DNA of 64,000 nucleotides from contig LUCM01007439.1 of NCBI GenBank assembly GCA_008360955.1, positions 60,641 through 124,640 on the forward strand, in the 5' to 3' direction. Position 1 is the stretch's first letter, and the number at the start of each line of letters is the position of its first letter. Under the pieces are notes generated by a model, which searched no databases, was not told the origin of the DNA, and saw only the letters and a program-made list of their open reading frames with translations. The position numbers and the translations under genes were made by a program. Below, piece after piece: positions 28,101-43,100 of this stretch. Source of the DNA: Fasciolopsis buskii (Eukaryota > Platyhelminthes > Trematoda > Plagiorchiida > Fasciolidae).

Positions 28101-31100
28101 ATGCACCATGAAACTGGCTTGCGTCGAGAGCAACCTGAAAGTCTGTGCAGGACACGATTGGGATTGTGTTTCCGCTGTTCGATTTCGAATCTCATAGGCC
28201 AATCTTTGCTCTGGGAAAACCCATTAGAATTTTTAATCTGTTGTTGAATTAGGAATTTTGCAAATGTTCAAAACTTGTTTGTTTTTCTTTTATTTCTGAT
28301 ATTCTAATTCACTGCATTGTTTGCTATCAGTGGTTCAAGAATTATTTTTCAATTTGCATTTTATTTTATTTCTGATCATTTTAGTTTTTAGAATAAACAG
28401 ATTGAATTCGTGTTGTTTGCTTTTCTAAACGGAATTTCAAGGATTTGATCCGTTTATCCGTTTCTTCTCATCCGCATCAAGGTGAAGAAGAACGCAGAAT
28501 CAGAAAAGGTGATTGATTCGAGTGAACTCTTTTCCCGTACACAATACCAATCTAAACACAACTTAGGCCATCCGATCCAGTGTGCCCCAGATCAGATGAT
28601 TGAGTTGCTGTTTAAATGGATGAATTTACTCATGAATCACTACCTGACGGTGTGTCTGTTTTTCCAACTGTGTGAATGAAATAATGAAACCTTGATTGGT
28701 ACACAAGTTAACTGGGTCGATAACGCAGTGTCAATCCGAATCGAAAACCGAGTGATTGTTTGCTTGACTAACCACTTGAATGAATTCGTGACCGTCGCAA
28801 TCACTCACCGTTTTTACAACCAGTGTCTGTTTTGTGGGTCTATGATCTAACTTCTTACTCCGTTATTTTGCAGACATTGTGAACTCAATGTTGAGTGAGT
28901 TGTCAAATATGCTTGATTTTTTCCTAAATACCAAACAGTATGCCCAGGACGGAATGGATCATTTTGTCATTTCAACATCATTAACCCGGAAAAATTTGAC
29001 ATACTTTGTGCTCTCTCATTGCATGTCATCGTTTTCGTCACTTCGTACCTCGCAGGGGCATAATCCGACAGGCTTTTTGCCTGCTCCGTAAAACTCAAAA
29101 TTCTCTTGCGCATTCCGGTAAAAGTATTTTATTGTATCATTTGTGAATAACCAAAAGAGCATAATCAATTTTTCTATCACATTTGTCTCGCGATGGCTGA
29201 AGATATCATCAACCGGTCCCTTGAATCGTGGTATTGAAATAATAAATTCCAGTATGACTTTACAGGCAAGAAGTTCGAAAATCTCCCAAGTAAGTCAATG
29301 ATAAGTGCACGTAATCACGACACCAGGCGGTCCCTTTCCTCAAATATGTAGCTAACTAAAACGAAACAAGGAAGGAGTCAACGGAGGTTGTATCTGAGTG
29401 ATTAATCTTTTGTTTATCTGCTAATATCAGATCTTCTAAATGGTGCAGCTGGAAGAGGAAGACTGCGAGCCTATTACCTCATCGCTGTATTTTTGGGTTA
29501 TGAATGCAAGCTTTCACCAGCGAACGCGAAGCAACAAAATCTTCAAACTCTATAAAATGTGCCTTGAGGATGCGTAGAGACTCGACAAAAAATAGCAGGC
29601 CGCAAAAATCAATAAAAGCTCTAAAACATTTTCCTTTCGCAAAACTGATCACATGCACTAGTGACCGGAAGTGCCTAAGGAAATCTGACATAAGTGGATT
29701 TCAACAATGGACAAAGAAGGTTACCAAGAAAGTCGATGATTGTCTAACAATTAAAGGTTTTTTTCTATCAACGCTAAGAAATCATCTTCCTCTTGATTAA
29801 CACGGCAGCTTGATAATGAAATTAGATTTACTGTTATATCCTAGCTGTCCTACTTATTTTAAGCGAATCTATCTCACTAATAACCCCGTTTTGATTGGGT
29901 ACTTGTATTTACTTGTGGCGGTTCACTTGCTCATATAAGTAGAAGATTCGCTATGAACAAAGGTCATTGAAACTGCTATCTAAGGTGGTTTGCCAAGTTC
30001 TGCGCTTGAAGGTCTTGAGAGTAAATCATTGTGCACCGGATTCTTTGATCACCTCACATAAGCTCGGCTTCCGTGGACCAGTATTTCTGATCAGTCAATA
30101 AGGGTTGGTATTATTGCTGATAATCACAACAGCTTCCATTACCCACCAATGTACACTGTCATTCCCCACGTTCTTTGTCAACTGATGTCTCGTTGTTTGT
30201 GGTATCCGATGAATGGATATGCGAGCATCCAACAGAGCACCTGACGTTGTAGGTATCCACCGTTTCTGAGGTGAACTTGACATGGATTCCTGCCTGACAG
30301 GATATCTTTTATATGTCCCCACTGTCTGTTCGGATCCACGACACTTTTAAAAGGACAACCGCATTCAAAATTCCGATTGGAACTGAAGTCGGCTACTGTC
30401 ATCTGGATTCAGCCGTGTAGGACAAATGGCTTTTTGGTTGGTGTGACCACGGACTAGGTGTCAAACAAAGGATTACACTGACGAAGTCAATCTCCAAGTC
30501 CACAGATGTGAACCAGAATGGTCGGCACACCTGGCTTGATCTATACCACGGGAAACCGATGACAGTGCGATCAATCTTAGTCCAGCGCTCTGAGGGCGAA
30601 GGAAGGAAGGTGACAAGCCAAACATTTTTGTTCGCCAGGAAAAGTCTGTGGTCAGAACCAACTTGGATGAGATGATATTTGTTACCAGTGCGATCAACTT
30701 TAAGAAAAAATCAGTCTTCCATTCAGCTGAACTGTGCCTTTTCGGCCGTTGAGTGGCACCTAGTTTTAACGATGCATTCTCCGCTCACTTGTTCAAAGTG
30801 CTCCAGCTTAATCACGAGAGCCCGAAACTGCATCACCAACAAGGCTACGAAGAATGATCAAGGGATTTAAAAGGAATAGCTTTGAATGAAAACATAAGAA
30901 CAGTTTACTATATTTCATGGGATAATTTGCGAAAAAAATGGTTGCTAGGTATGTATTTCACGAACAAATTGCCGGTTATAAGCAATAACCCTTGTGGTAA
31001 GAGTTATGCATCCACTGTGATCGGAAAATTTACCTGTGGTTCCGACCAATTTATGCGAAACAAGTCTTTCCCTAGTTCCCTACAAAATACTCCCGAAAAC

Positions 31101-34100
31101 ACATGACCGTTTTTGTGGCACTGTGATTCTGTACGTAAGCTTACGATGTACTCTTGCAACATGTTCACCACTTGGGTCGTGTTTTGACTCCAGGGTTCTG
31201 CCGAGATTGCCTTCATTGGCTGGTCGTCAGACATACGAATTCCCCAAGTTATGCACTGTTGCTTCATTATCAGTTAGGCAAAGCCTATAGCGAAATTCCA
31301 TGAAAACACGAGTAGTGAATACGTCATTCTTACAGGCGTATGTTCTCCTTTCTTTGAATATCGCGAAATCTCTTCACTTCTATCTTAATAACGGCCACAT
31401 GAAAACGAGGTATGATGTGCAGATAGTCACTCTTTTCTGGTAGAATTCATTTTCGGTGAATTTTGGCATTACTCGGAAACATGGAAAGTATTATCGGCCA
31501 AAAGATTAGATTTCAATAAGTGGCGTGGAATCTAATCCTTGGGAAAAACAAGCCGACAGAATCTGGACGATGTTGCCGGAAGATAGAGCAATTTGATTCA
31601 ATTCCTTGTATGCCTCATTAGGCAGTGTTTTCTTCGTTGTTTTTCTTCTTTATACAATTTTTCACTCACTTCGAGGTTTTTGTCCAATCCAATCCTTTCT
31701 GTGCTTTCGTAAAATATATGAAAATTTCAGCTTTGGATCAAGGTGAGTAAGATCAGTGAAGAATTTGAAAGCTTATATATAAATCATCTGTTCTTGGACA
31801 GTTCCATATTGTGGGAGTTGGAAGCACCCGAATCCGTGCATTCCTCCCCGGGCAGGATACTAAACGGAGTTACGGTCATTGTTCTACTGGTCATCATCAT
31901 CAGACGAGTCATAATCATCATCCTTATAAGCATTGTTATCATTCGAACCAGTTGGTATCAGAAGTGTCTGACGCAGAAAAACTTGAAACCTAGAAATATT
32001 CTAGTTTCGCGATGACAAAGGCACGAATATAAGTAGTCCTTGTCTGGTGTAATATTTTAGAGAATCAAAATCTCTCCTAAAAGGAACTATAAGAGGAAAG
32101 GACTAAGACTGCGTTGTTAATTTAAGAATCGTGCCAATTCCAAACACGCACAAATACGAGGCCTATAACGTGCCCTGACCAGCTTCGATCAAGTCAGCTG
32201 ACTCTGTCTGTCAGGTGATAGGAGCATGATAGGGTTTGCAATTTAACCATTTGTATTGGATGCAAAGTCCGACGCGCACAAATCCATACACATTCTATAT
32301 TAGGCTTGAGGTTGAGTGCAAACCACGAATAATCTTGTTCTGTTTAATGTTCCCATGAGGGTCCCACGAAGTTCGATTATTAAGTAATAAAATTAGTACG
32401 AAGCAACCAAGATTTTTACGGGATTTGTTCGATTAGAATGTACCACCAGCTGACGCCCTCACTAACGTGATTTTCCAAAGGAGGAGAGGAGGCTAGTTAC
32501 ATGACTTTACCAGTACAAACAAGATACGTTTCGACAGACAGCGTTGCATTCACCGTCAGCTATGTTGCGATCTACAAACAAAACACGGGGATGCGAAAAA
32601 TCCCTTAGTTTGTATGAGAAAAGAAGATGTAAACAGACAAAGGTCGCCATTTCACTCATTAACGATGGATTGATAAAATACTCGACTCGCTTTTTCACTG
32701 ACTGATTAACCAGTTGAAAACCTTTTGGTTTTGTTCGTCTCCAATTTTGTGTCAATTCAAACACGTGTTTAGTTATTTGGTAATGCGTGAATTCTACCAA
32801 GCAGATTCATTCCATGGATCACGGGGATTGCAAGAATCTCCCAATTATCAGATGCCGATGGAAAACCCATTGAACAACAACGATCAACCGGCCTTTGCTA
32901 TTCACCCGTGGCCCAGTTCACTAACGCCTATCACGAAGCGCACATCCAAAACAGCAAAACGGAACACTTTTCATTCCACTGTCAATAGGAACAATTAGGT
33001 ATTCGATGAAATCATTTGACCTGTAAATTTTGATGCGTTATTTACCACCCATGTTCATATTACGCATGTCCACTAAACAGAAAATATTATTAGTAAGTTT
33101 ACTGCTATATCATCCTCAGATTATTGCGCGTAAAAAACTGGAAGCAAATTTCCCATTTGTTTTTCACAGAAATATTTTCGGTTAGATTTTCGGCCATTTT
33201 GATAAAAGTAGACAATTCGCCAGCGGAGTAAATTCTATTCACGGATGTTCCCGTGGCCGTAGTTTAATATTAGATTAAAAACATCACATTTTTCGCGACG
33301 AGGAAAATATAACACTCCCAGACCCGTACGTGTGATCCTATCATCATACATATAGGAACAAAATGATGCCCCCTCCAAGTACATCACCGTGTTTCGGGTT
33401 CCAAAGTATGAGGGTAGTTCCAGTTTGCCAAAAGGAAAGACAGCATCAGTCGCTACCTCTTTCGGGATCGAAAATTGTAGAAGTAGTATTTAATGCATTC
33501 CGAAAATCTGGTAACAATTAGAAACATTTCCACAGATTTTTGCACAATTTCATTTGCAATCTTGTTATCCTTTTATTCTGGTATAAGCACCCTATAGATG
33601 AAGAAATTGTCTGAACCTCTCACGTCATCCAGTCGTACAATTTATTTTCCAATCGACCTATATCGACCATTTCTAGCCGTGCATAGAATTCAAGATTACA
33701 AAATGTTCAATCATCTTATCCGCTGGAGTTACTCTTCCGGTCACTCCAGACACCCGTGCAGCCCCGGTACATCTAAAGCCTCCTTTTATCGCCTTCAGTA
33801 CACAGTTGAGCAGGGAATAAAACAATCGAAAAGCTGGTTGTGTCATCGGGAAATTTAATAAAACGTACACGATTGGAAAGAATGAAACCGGTTCGACGAG
33901 CGGTTTACGAATAGTGCACCCGGATGAAAATCAACAATCACCTTATTTCCAAGCGTGAAACGGTTCTTCTACAACAATCACTTTTTGATAGTCAATAAAT
34001 TCTAGGATATGCGCAGGTGGTTGGTGATTTTACTGGTCAGGCCGAGTTGCCCATAAACGCGGGAAACTTGACCAAAACGACCTCTTTATGTTATTTGATA

Positions 34101-37100
34101 TCGCGACCCCTAAATAGTAAGTCTGTTCAAGGCAACAATCTAAATTTGGGGAATTTTCGTTTGTACTTTGAGGTGTCTAGACTTTCGCTTATCCATTCAT
34201 CTTTGGCTGCCGCAATTCAGCTGGCGTACAGTTGACAGAATTTCGTTGCGCACACTGTCTGCTTTCATAAATTGCACCTACAAATACTCGTCTCTGAAGA
34301 AATATAAAATAATATGCATTATAATAAAAACCTCATTATAAAATGGCATATGGAGAAGGGGACTACAAAGAAGATCCACGTAAGAACCAGTTTGTTGCTC
34401 CCGGTTTTGAATAGAAAAAACCGTAATTGAGAGAAAAAACAGGTGAAAGGCATTCCACAGGATGGTACTTCTGGATAGAAACAAAGGACTGGAAGAAAAA
34501 GAAGCTTCGCTTTCAGTAAAAGGATAGTTAGAATTCTGAGCGGACGATTATGTGTAGGCGAACCGATAAAGCGATCTCCGATTAACAAAAGGCAAAGAGA
34601 TAGGGGTAGAAAAGGGGACATTTAACCAGCCGGCCGACAATGGTCAAGTGACTTCTGACTAGTTGTTAAGGAACGGTATTCGATCAACCAGACCGTCTTG
34701 CGCTGAACCCGATCAAGTATCTGGACAAAAGCACACTACGCACCTGACTGTAGTATGCAAGGTCACGGCCGATTCGAGCTTTGTGTAATACGAGTTCGTA
34801 TTGCAAACCAGTTAGGACCAACTGCTAAAACCGGTAAGAACTACTACTACTACTACTACTACTATTTGGGAACTACTATTTCTGACGAAAAAATGGTGTC
34901 CTATCGATCAAAAGCTCCATGTTCGTGGATGGAAAGATCCATCGAAGAGATGGTTGTAGTTCGGTCTGACATCCGGGCCAATCGGATCAACAAAGCTAGG
35001 ATGGAACCCATTTTCCTCAAGAGCATCCTTGCGGTTTCCTCTCGTCTTATTCCCCGTTTATTTAATCAAGACCAGATCCGAATTTGAACTCGACCGAACC
35101 ACATCAAGTTTTATCTGGTCTAGTGTGTCTTGTTTTGTGCACAACGTTTTATCAATCACCGAATAGGTAGAAGGAATCATGCGAAGGTCACTGCATGCAA
35201 CTGTAATGCTCTGAACAGCATGGTAATCAACTACAGATTTCCGAACATTTTACTTTCGAGCTTATAACCCTGAGTGTACAATAAACCATGATTAGTAAAA
35301 CGCCGAGATCGAATAAGTTAACGAAATTTCATACTACTGCTCCACCTCCACTTCTCGGATGGCAAGCTTGGAGGTCATGTGCATCCTTGTGCATTATTTC
35401 ATCTTGAATACAATCGGTTGACGAAAATTCGTTTGAAATTACTTTGGATTTTCTCCCGCTAGATTTATATTTGGATCATTTTATGTGCACACTTCGCAAG
35501 ATGAACACACGCATTGATTTATTAGGTTAGGTGAAGCACGGATATCATTTCTTCATAATTCAATAAAATCTAATTGCATCGATCGATATTTCTTAATTCT
35601 GTCTTACAGACGATCTCAAGAATCGATATCCCGACAGCGCAGAAGTGAGAAAAACAAACTAGATTGAAGCGTCTAACTCTGGTAATCAGTTAACTGCGAA
35701 TTAACACTTGGTCCGGTAGGTATTCTATGCATAAAAGCTGAAACTCAGAATAACAATAATAAATCCGTTCCATCTTTTATCTTCTACGTCAGTACATTGA
35801 AATCGTGGCATTCCAGTGAGTTGTCACAAGTAACGTGGTCTATGGATTGTTAAAAATTCCGAACCGTATAAACGTTTCACCATGAAAATCAATATGGAAT
35901 CCTATCAGCCTGCAAGAATGACGCCAAGGTCAGAAGTTTCCCTGTATTCCACGGGACACTTGGGTTCTTGAAAATTTCGGCTGAAAAATGCACTCTCAAT
36001 AACTGATCTGTCAACACTTGTCAAACACGAGCACTCTGCTGACATTTGGGCTAACCAAACATTTTGTTGCATAGCAGAAATTGTGTGGGATATTTATTGT
36101 CTACAGCAACAATCGGCAACGTCCGATTAAATGAAACTGCGTCCGCCATCTTCTTGACTGTCAACCCATTCCCAAATTCGCACAGACCAGAGTTTGTACG
36201 AAAGTATTCTCACTCTCGGCGCAAACGACGCATATCCCATAAAAAATGATATTCTTTGGCTTATCACCTGGTGACAGCTTTAGGGAATAATAATGTCATT
36301 CAGAATGAATTCCCCATTGGGAAAGCTGACAGCAAGGAATAGCCGCGTCGCCCGTTCTTTTGGAAGTCCTTCGCTTGAAACCTAATCATCAGTGACTGTG
36401 TGTGCCATGCCATTCAGCATAACGAGATTGGAAGATGTTCCATCAGAAAATGAAATTAAGGCAAAATTACGAAGCATACTTCTGTAAATCTAAACACTCA
36501 TTTATGGGAAAAATCAGTCGAACTTATTTCTCCAGTTTGCAATCGGGTAAACGTGGTTCGAATTTCCAACTACTTCACCAGTGGGCATTGCCAGCTTAAA
36601 GGGCAAGAAGGAAGTAACACTCTAGGTATTAGATTAGAAAATATAAACCGGATCAGATTTTATCCGCACGGGTTTACTAGCGTCATGAGCGAGACTACGC
36701 TAATAATGGAAGCTCAGTAGTCACGGTCAAATGCATGCAATGCTCAAACCGTGAGAATCGTGTTTGCCGTTCACTACGTATCTCTTGTACCCGCAAAATG
36801 CACGAGAAAGGAAAACGGTTAGGCAACCCCGTCTCCACAGTTCAATGAGAAATCCAAATATCCACTATTCTTTCAATTCACTTTACTTCAATTCATTTCG
36901 CGTGATTTTATGTACCCTCTCAGCGTCTGTACTGATTTTGTTCTCTTGGTGGCATGTACACTATTAATGGATCACAAGCACTGGAGGTCCCCTGGTTTCA
37001 TTTTTCATTGATATCAACACATTCAAGGGAGTTTTGGACAACCTGATTACCCTAAACATAATTCTCCGTAAAGCAGTCACAGACACAAACTGCGCGAAGA

Positions 37101-40100
37101 TTTATACTTTCCAAATAGGGCCGATATTTCGCGTTTATGCAAGAATCATTACCGTCGCTGGAAAGACTCCAAACGTTTAGTAAATCTTTATCCAGCTGGA
37201 CACGGCGCTGGTTAGACGGATAAGATCGTGACTTTCGGAGGTGAAGTTCGCGGATTCGAATCTTCCCTCCGCCAGCCAACTTCCCCTCTTGGCATGGATC
37301 TGTTGGTCGCCATCCTATTCCCGAAAAACGATTTATACTTTCGTTTCAATAGAGAAAGAAGTAAAAATGTCCAATGATTATACTGGGACGAAAAGCTGTT
37401 CCCCCCCACATGCATACTCGGAAAATAAGTATTACCAATTGCTCTAAGCAAACACACTACAATGAGCTTTTAGTATGGTGGCCTCCGGGGCGAGTGCTTG
37501 ATAAATCAGTCATATACAAAAAGTTGCTGTGTGAGCAGCTGCCAGGCAAAGTCAGTAGTTTATTCCAGTGTAATGATAACCGATTACAAATGATTCAGCA
37601 CGGTCCTGCCATTCGGTCTTCAAGGCAATTGAAATGTCAAAGTCACGGGTTGTTTGCATTGTTCACGTTTGATGAACTTAACCGGACGACCGACATAGAA
37701 ATGAACAGTTTTAACTCACAGAACTCGAAGCTGCTGACCGAGAGTGAACCAGAGAACTAATCACTCTGACGAATGCTCTCATGTAGAGTCATACTTCAAC
37801 GTTTTTCTCTCCATTCATCTATCATTTTCACTCCAGACCGAATTGGTATCTGTGAAGACCAGCCAAGGAACCGTTGACATCGTTTCCATTTCTTATTAAT
37901 TCAATAACACTATAGAAATTTTATTTCTATGGTGTTATTGACCGCTTTTGCTAACGATCGCCGAACAATCATCCTTTGAAATTATTTTCATCTTCCGTGG
38001 CCTGCGGCTGCGCTTTGAATCACTTAATTGGCGTGCTTCAAGCTGTATTCATGGTGCTATGTACGGTACAATGGGAAGAGGATTTTGGATGAGGAAAAAA
38101 CAATGTGGATTTACTGATCTATCAGTATTTGGATAAACTGACGGGAAAACTGACTAGTCTCACAACTCCGAAAGATTACACTTGATTCTAGTTTTCATAA
38201 TAGCTTCATCTCACTCAACTCTTATCCCGTCTTATTACTTATTTCCTGTTAGAACTGGTATCCTAACAATCGTGTTGTGTACCGTGCATGCCCAAATCAT
38301 CCATAATCGATAATAAACAAGTAATTAAATTGCTTCGCTCTTTGTTTTCAGACTAAGAGGTAATGCATCTATTACTGAGGGTTGTATTCATGCAGTCAAT
38401 TTTGTCCATATACGTTAGAAACTAAGTATGATAGTTTCCTCAAGATAACCAACATGATCAGCAATTACGCAATTTATCTCGTAATACCGTTCTTAATGCT
38501 ACTCGCTCCCTAACTTCTCAGTTAACAATCAGAGAAACATTGTACAATAATTTAATGCTTTATAAGATTAAACATCATTGTATAGTTGCTACTGTCCCAC
38601 TGGGACTCGCAACTCAAAAGAACGATTGACAGATAAACACTGCAACCCGTTAGGTTATTCGGAATGGTTAGTGAAATTTTTTAAACTTAAATTAGGCAAA
38701 TTACAAAATCCTTTCCCATCCCTTCTGCGAGATCACAGACTGATACCCAGAGTAGTCAATGACCATGTGTTGAAGAACTTTGCTGCAGAAAATCCAATTG
38801 AAACTAAAACATTACGCGCTTTGTTACTCGATTAAACTGAACGGAATGAACCACTAGTTCAAAGAATGTTATCATGATGTTACAGGTTAGAGGTTCTCAG
38901 TCTACCGGGCATGCCTTCGCTTATTACTGTCTGATTATGCTTTAGTAGCAAAGGCGGACAGTGGGATAATCACAAGTTTCCGACACAAAATACCATATAT
39001 AGGCAAACCGGCAGAATCAGTCAGCTGATTTGTTAGTTTTCCTTGAGTCACATGAGTATTTCGCGATCCAATGGAGATATATAGATGGGGTGAGATTTGC
39101 CTACGTCAAAAATATCCGAAAGCGGTGTCTGAGTTCATGGATTTACCGATTCGGCCAATTCTTCGTGGTCCAATAGTGGTTATATTTTGCCTGTCAAGTC
39201 CAGCACAAAAAGCCAGATGAAGTTGATCAGCCGAAATCGTGAATCACCATTGTTTACTTACAAAATCTACGCATGACTCAGCCTACGCAGACTGAGTAGA
39301 AGAACTAGAACTTGCCACTAGGCTTACTGGTTGAATGCCGATAATCGATATGGGAATGGCATTTTTAACACGTCCGCCTCATTTGGACATTGTAGTTTCA
39401 GCTCACTTGAAGTTAAAATGAATACGGCCTGGTTGTACGTACATCCATGATACAATGCAGTGGTGAGCGGTTTATGTACTACGAAGTGTTCCTATAGAAC
39501 TGAGAGACTCATTGGAAAACGGGTATTCGAGGTATTTGTGACTATTCTCCCGATGGTTTCAACCGACAATAAGGGAATGCACCAGAATTTTCCGATTAAT
39601 GACAAAAACGTTGACTAATATCTGACTAAAAAGGTGACCGTGTCTAAGGAGAATGCGCTTTCATTATATAGGGCATTAGCAAATTCCCGCCGTTCTCTTT
39701 TCAATGGTTAGGCATTCGGAGAATTGACTAAGTTTCATTCAAACGATTTCTACTAATGAGCAAGCGGTTAGCCTCGGGTAACAGTCCATTTTATTTGCAG
39801 TTTGAAATAAGAAATTCAATGTGAGGAAAATTTGCGCCGTAGTTCAGGACCCACCGATCCTATTTCAGAGGTTGTATATCCAATTTTCAAAACGAACGTC
39901 TCTGACATATGCGTTATCCTAAAGCTCAGAACCGATGATGTTTCTCTGTAGCCGCAGTATTTGGCTCTTCAGTTTTGGGAAGGTGGGGAGGAAAACTCTC
40001 AGCAGTTGACAAGAAATTCTGGTCATAGATGCTTCCATGTTTGCCTTTGCTGTAAGTTTTTAAAAAAGTAGATGTTTTTGCATATTCTCTGAATTCTGAA

Positions 40101-43100
40101 ACAGTTGTGATGATGAAAACTATAGATTAGTTGGCAAAATCATTCGTGTCGGAATCTATCATAATTTTATTGAGAAATACTTATAATTTTTATTGTAGCT
40201 AGGGATGACAATTCCGGTCCAGGTATGTCAGAGTGGAAATATGAATTTTTTACTTCAACGCGCTTATCCGTTTCTAAATTCAGTGCCCACAGAATGTTTG
40301 AAGTTTGCAAAAACTAAATGAATTAGACCAAAAGTAGTGACTGTTGCCTCGAGCCCACTGGGCATTGTTTGTCTGTTGGAACTGAAAATTCTGAGATGTC
40401 TGAACGCGGTACTGTTGGTCAAGAGTAAAATTCGCAAGTGTTTCGATTGCATCGGCATCTTTCCAAAGATTTATAAAATCAATTTCTTTGCGACGCACTT
40501 AGCTGTTGGAATTGCATTATTACATTATTGTTACATTACATTGCACTATTACATTATATTACTGAGCGTGAGGAGCACGAAAATCAATCAGGCGGAAGTT
40601 TTCGTGCTATGATTTGCTATACTTTTAATACTGCAATCGAGAGGGGGGTTAGATTTTCCGACTGATGAAAATTCATTCATTATTAAAATATACTCAAAAG
40701 CTCACTTCGTGGTACTGCTTCCATCCCGGTAGGCTATAATCGCGTGCTTATATTCAGGCATAAGCATTGGATAACTAAGAACACGTTCACGACAGTGATC
40801 TCCATAGCACAGTACAGATCGTCAGTAATCTGGTCTTTATGAATGGGAAAGCCTTTCAGATTTCAGAAATGAACAGCAAGAGCACGATTAAAAGAATAGA
40901 ACAGTACATTTTTATATGTATATATAGGTGTACATAAAAATATATACAGTTTCAGTGACGTCCCAAAATTTGACTTAAGCATTAACCTACAATTTGCAAT
41001 GGCATACAGCGGTTAAGCAGTACATAGAGAGCTGTCGAGCTAGGCACAGCGCACCAGTAACCCAAAAAGGGACCTGTTTTAGTTCTGAAAATAAACTGCC
41101 TACCGCGTACTTTGATGAAATTTTCACTTCCGAACTGAGTAAGATCGAGCAAAATAGAATCGATCGTCAAACATATACTGTTGTACCATGCTAGACACAT
41201 CGTTTCTACGCAGGCCATACGCACCTGAGATATTTCAAGCCTGTTTTTCTGATCTATACACCAGCTCGATTGTGCTCGATCGAAACTAGTTTGGAATGGA
41301 AAAGCATGCCAAAGCTGTTCGTAGGCGGTCAACTTTGAAACTAGAAGAGGCTTATTTTTGTCAAACACTGCAAAGCTGAATTGCCACATGTAGCATGGTT
41401 TTTCGTGTAGTGACCACTGTGGAAGCAATAACGGTTGACTCAGCCACGCACTCTTCGGTCCGTGATTCACGGCCGTTTGATTTTGTGTGCAAAGTCAGTT
41501 GGGCAGCGGAATGTTCGATCATGACCAGTCGCCTGATACGCCTCCGTAGCCACGTTCTGCAGCGTTTACGTTTGTTAGTCAGTGGTATGTTGTTTGGGAG
41601 ATGTTGAAGAAGAATGATATACGTAAGATCCGGCACTTAGCTGCCTGGATTATCCCGAATCCAACTGTAGAGTGGTAGTGATGCATTACATATCGTGCAA
41701 ACAGTATTTGCAAAGTCTTACTCCCTACCCTCCAAATATAATGATTATTATGAAATGGCTAGTGAATCTGGATTCGCACTGTGTTCGTTGAAGGGTAAAG
41801 GACTGTTGACGAGAGCGATCAGCCCTCGTGGTGCATTGTATGGAACTCGTTACATTTATCCGAACTCCAATGGGTTTGTGTTTACCGGTGACTTATCCCG
41901 GCGGCGTCCAAAGATAGACGGCAGGACGAAATTTTGTTTATGGTTTCAAGATGAAATAAGAATTCCTAAGGGGTAGCTTAACCAACGACAATGTGTGTGT
42001 TCCACTAGTGCATAGCGCGTTTTTCAGGACTACTGTAATGCAATAGCTGGGCTTTATCGATAACTATTTACTCCAAAAGGGAAACGTCAACAACCTTTAG
42101 TGACTGTTTGCTGATACCTCGGGATACGAGTAGCAAATCCCGCGATCTAATTTCACGTAAAGATCTACTATGTCAATGCCGCTTATGCAGATTACGTAAT
42201 TTGAATAACCGAAGGATGAATGAACAATGTCAGTCGCATTCTAAAGGGGAAATGATGTGTTTTATCAAATAAAGTTCAAGCAAAACCACAAAAAAGTAAG
42301 TGATTGAGAAATTCTGTTGCTTTTGAAAGGTATTTTCACAGGTTAATCTTCAATAACGATTACCATTAGTCAAATGTCAAGATGAGAACAGACGGTTTTA
42401 TTGAATCTTCCCTCTCTTCGTTATCGCATTCACACAAAGCATGAATTACTGCGATAGGAATAAAAAAGCATGATAATGTATCACTTGTTTGCATCTAATA
42501 ATTACCAGATCAATGTTGGTTTTGCCATTGGTCCCATTGATTGGTTTGGTCTCGGTCAATTTCAAAACTAACAACATGGTCAAACTAAATGGGTTTGTTG
42601 CCATAACGGTTAGGAGGTTTCACAGGACTTGCTGATTGAACCGGTAACTGTGGCCTGTTTTGCCATTTGCCTCAGCCCCAAACGTGTTGAAGGTGGCATT
42701 TACTTAAACAGGATGGGGTACGCGGCAGCCATAGCCATGGAACTTTGAACGGCGTAGAATATCACGCATGTCTAATCGGTGTGTGCGGACATTAGCCGTA
42801 TATAGAGAAATCAGTCACTTGTTTTCGTTCAGGTAGATTGCGTGTGGTAACCTAATCGCATTCCAGAAGCATCGCTATCTCTTCGTCTCTGATCGACATA
42901 AAATGTCTACACCGGAAATGAGAAAAACAGGAAACAGCTGACCAATCGTAGCAATGACGATCATTAGAGCCGCAGAATTAATTTCGTGGTTTTGGACATT
43001 TTGAAAAATAGAAATATTTGGGTCACATCAAACCAAAGGACGGCATCCGATTGGAGAATTTCATATTGGGAATGGTTGTACACGTTGAACAACTATTCAA

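Noticed and set aside
34041..34116. 76-nt open stretch with perfect donor gtaagt
   Set aside because: Its length changes the phase with no compensating exon before 35610.
40982..41470. 162-codon open frame, minus strand
   Set aside because: It is the longest frame, but with this base composition a frame of this size is only mildly unexpected (my rough estimate is 0.2 per window). No motif, no start context, no splice signals, and other frames in the same spot are also open.
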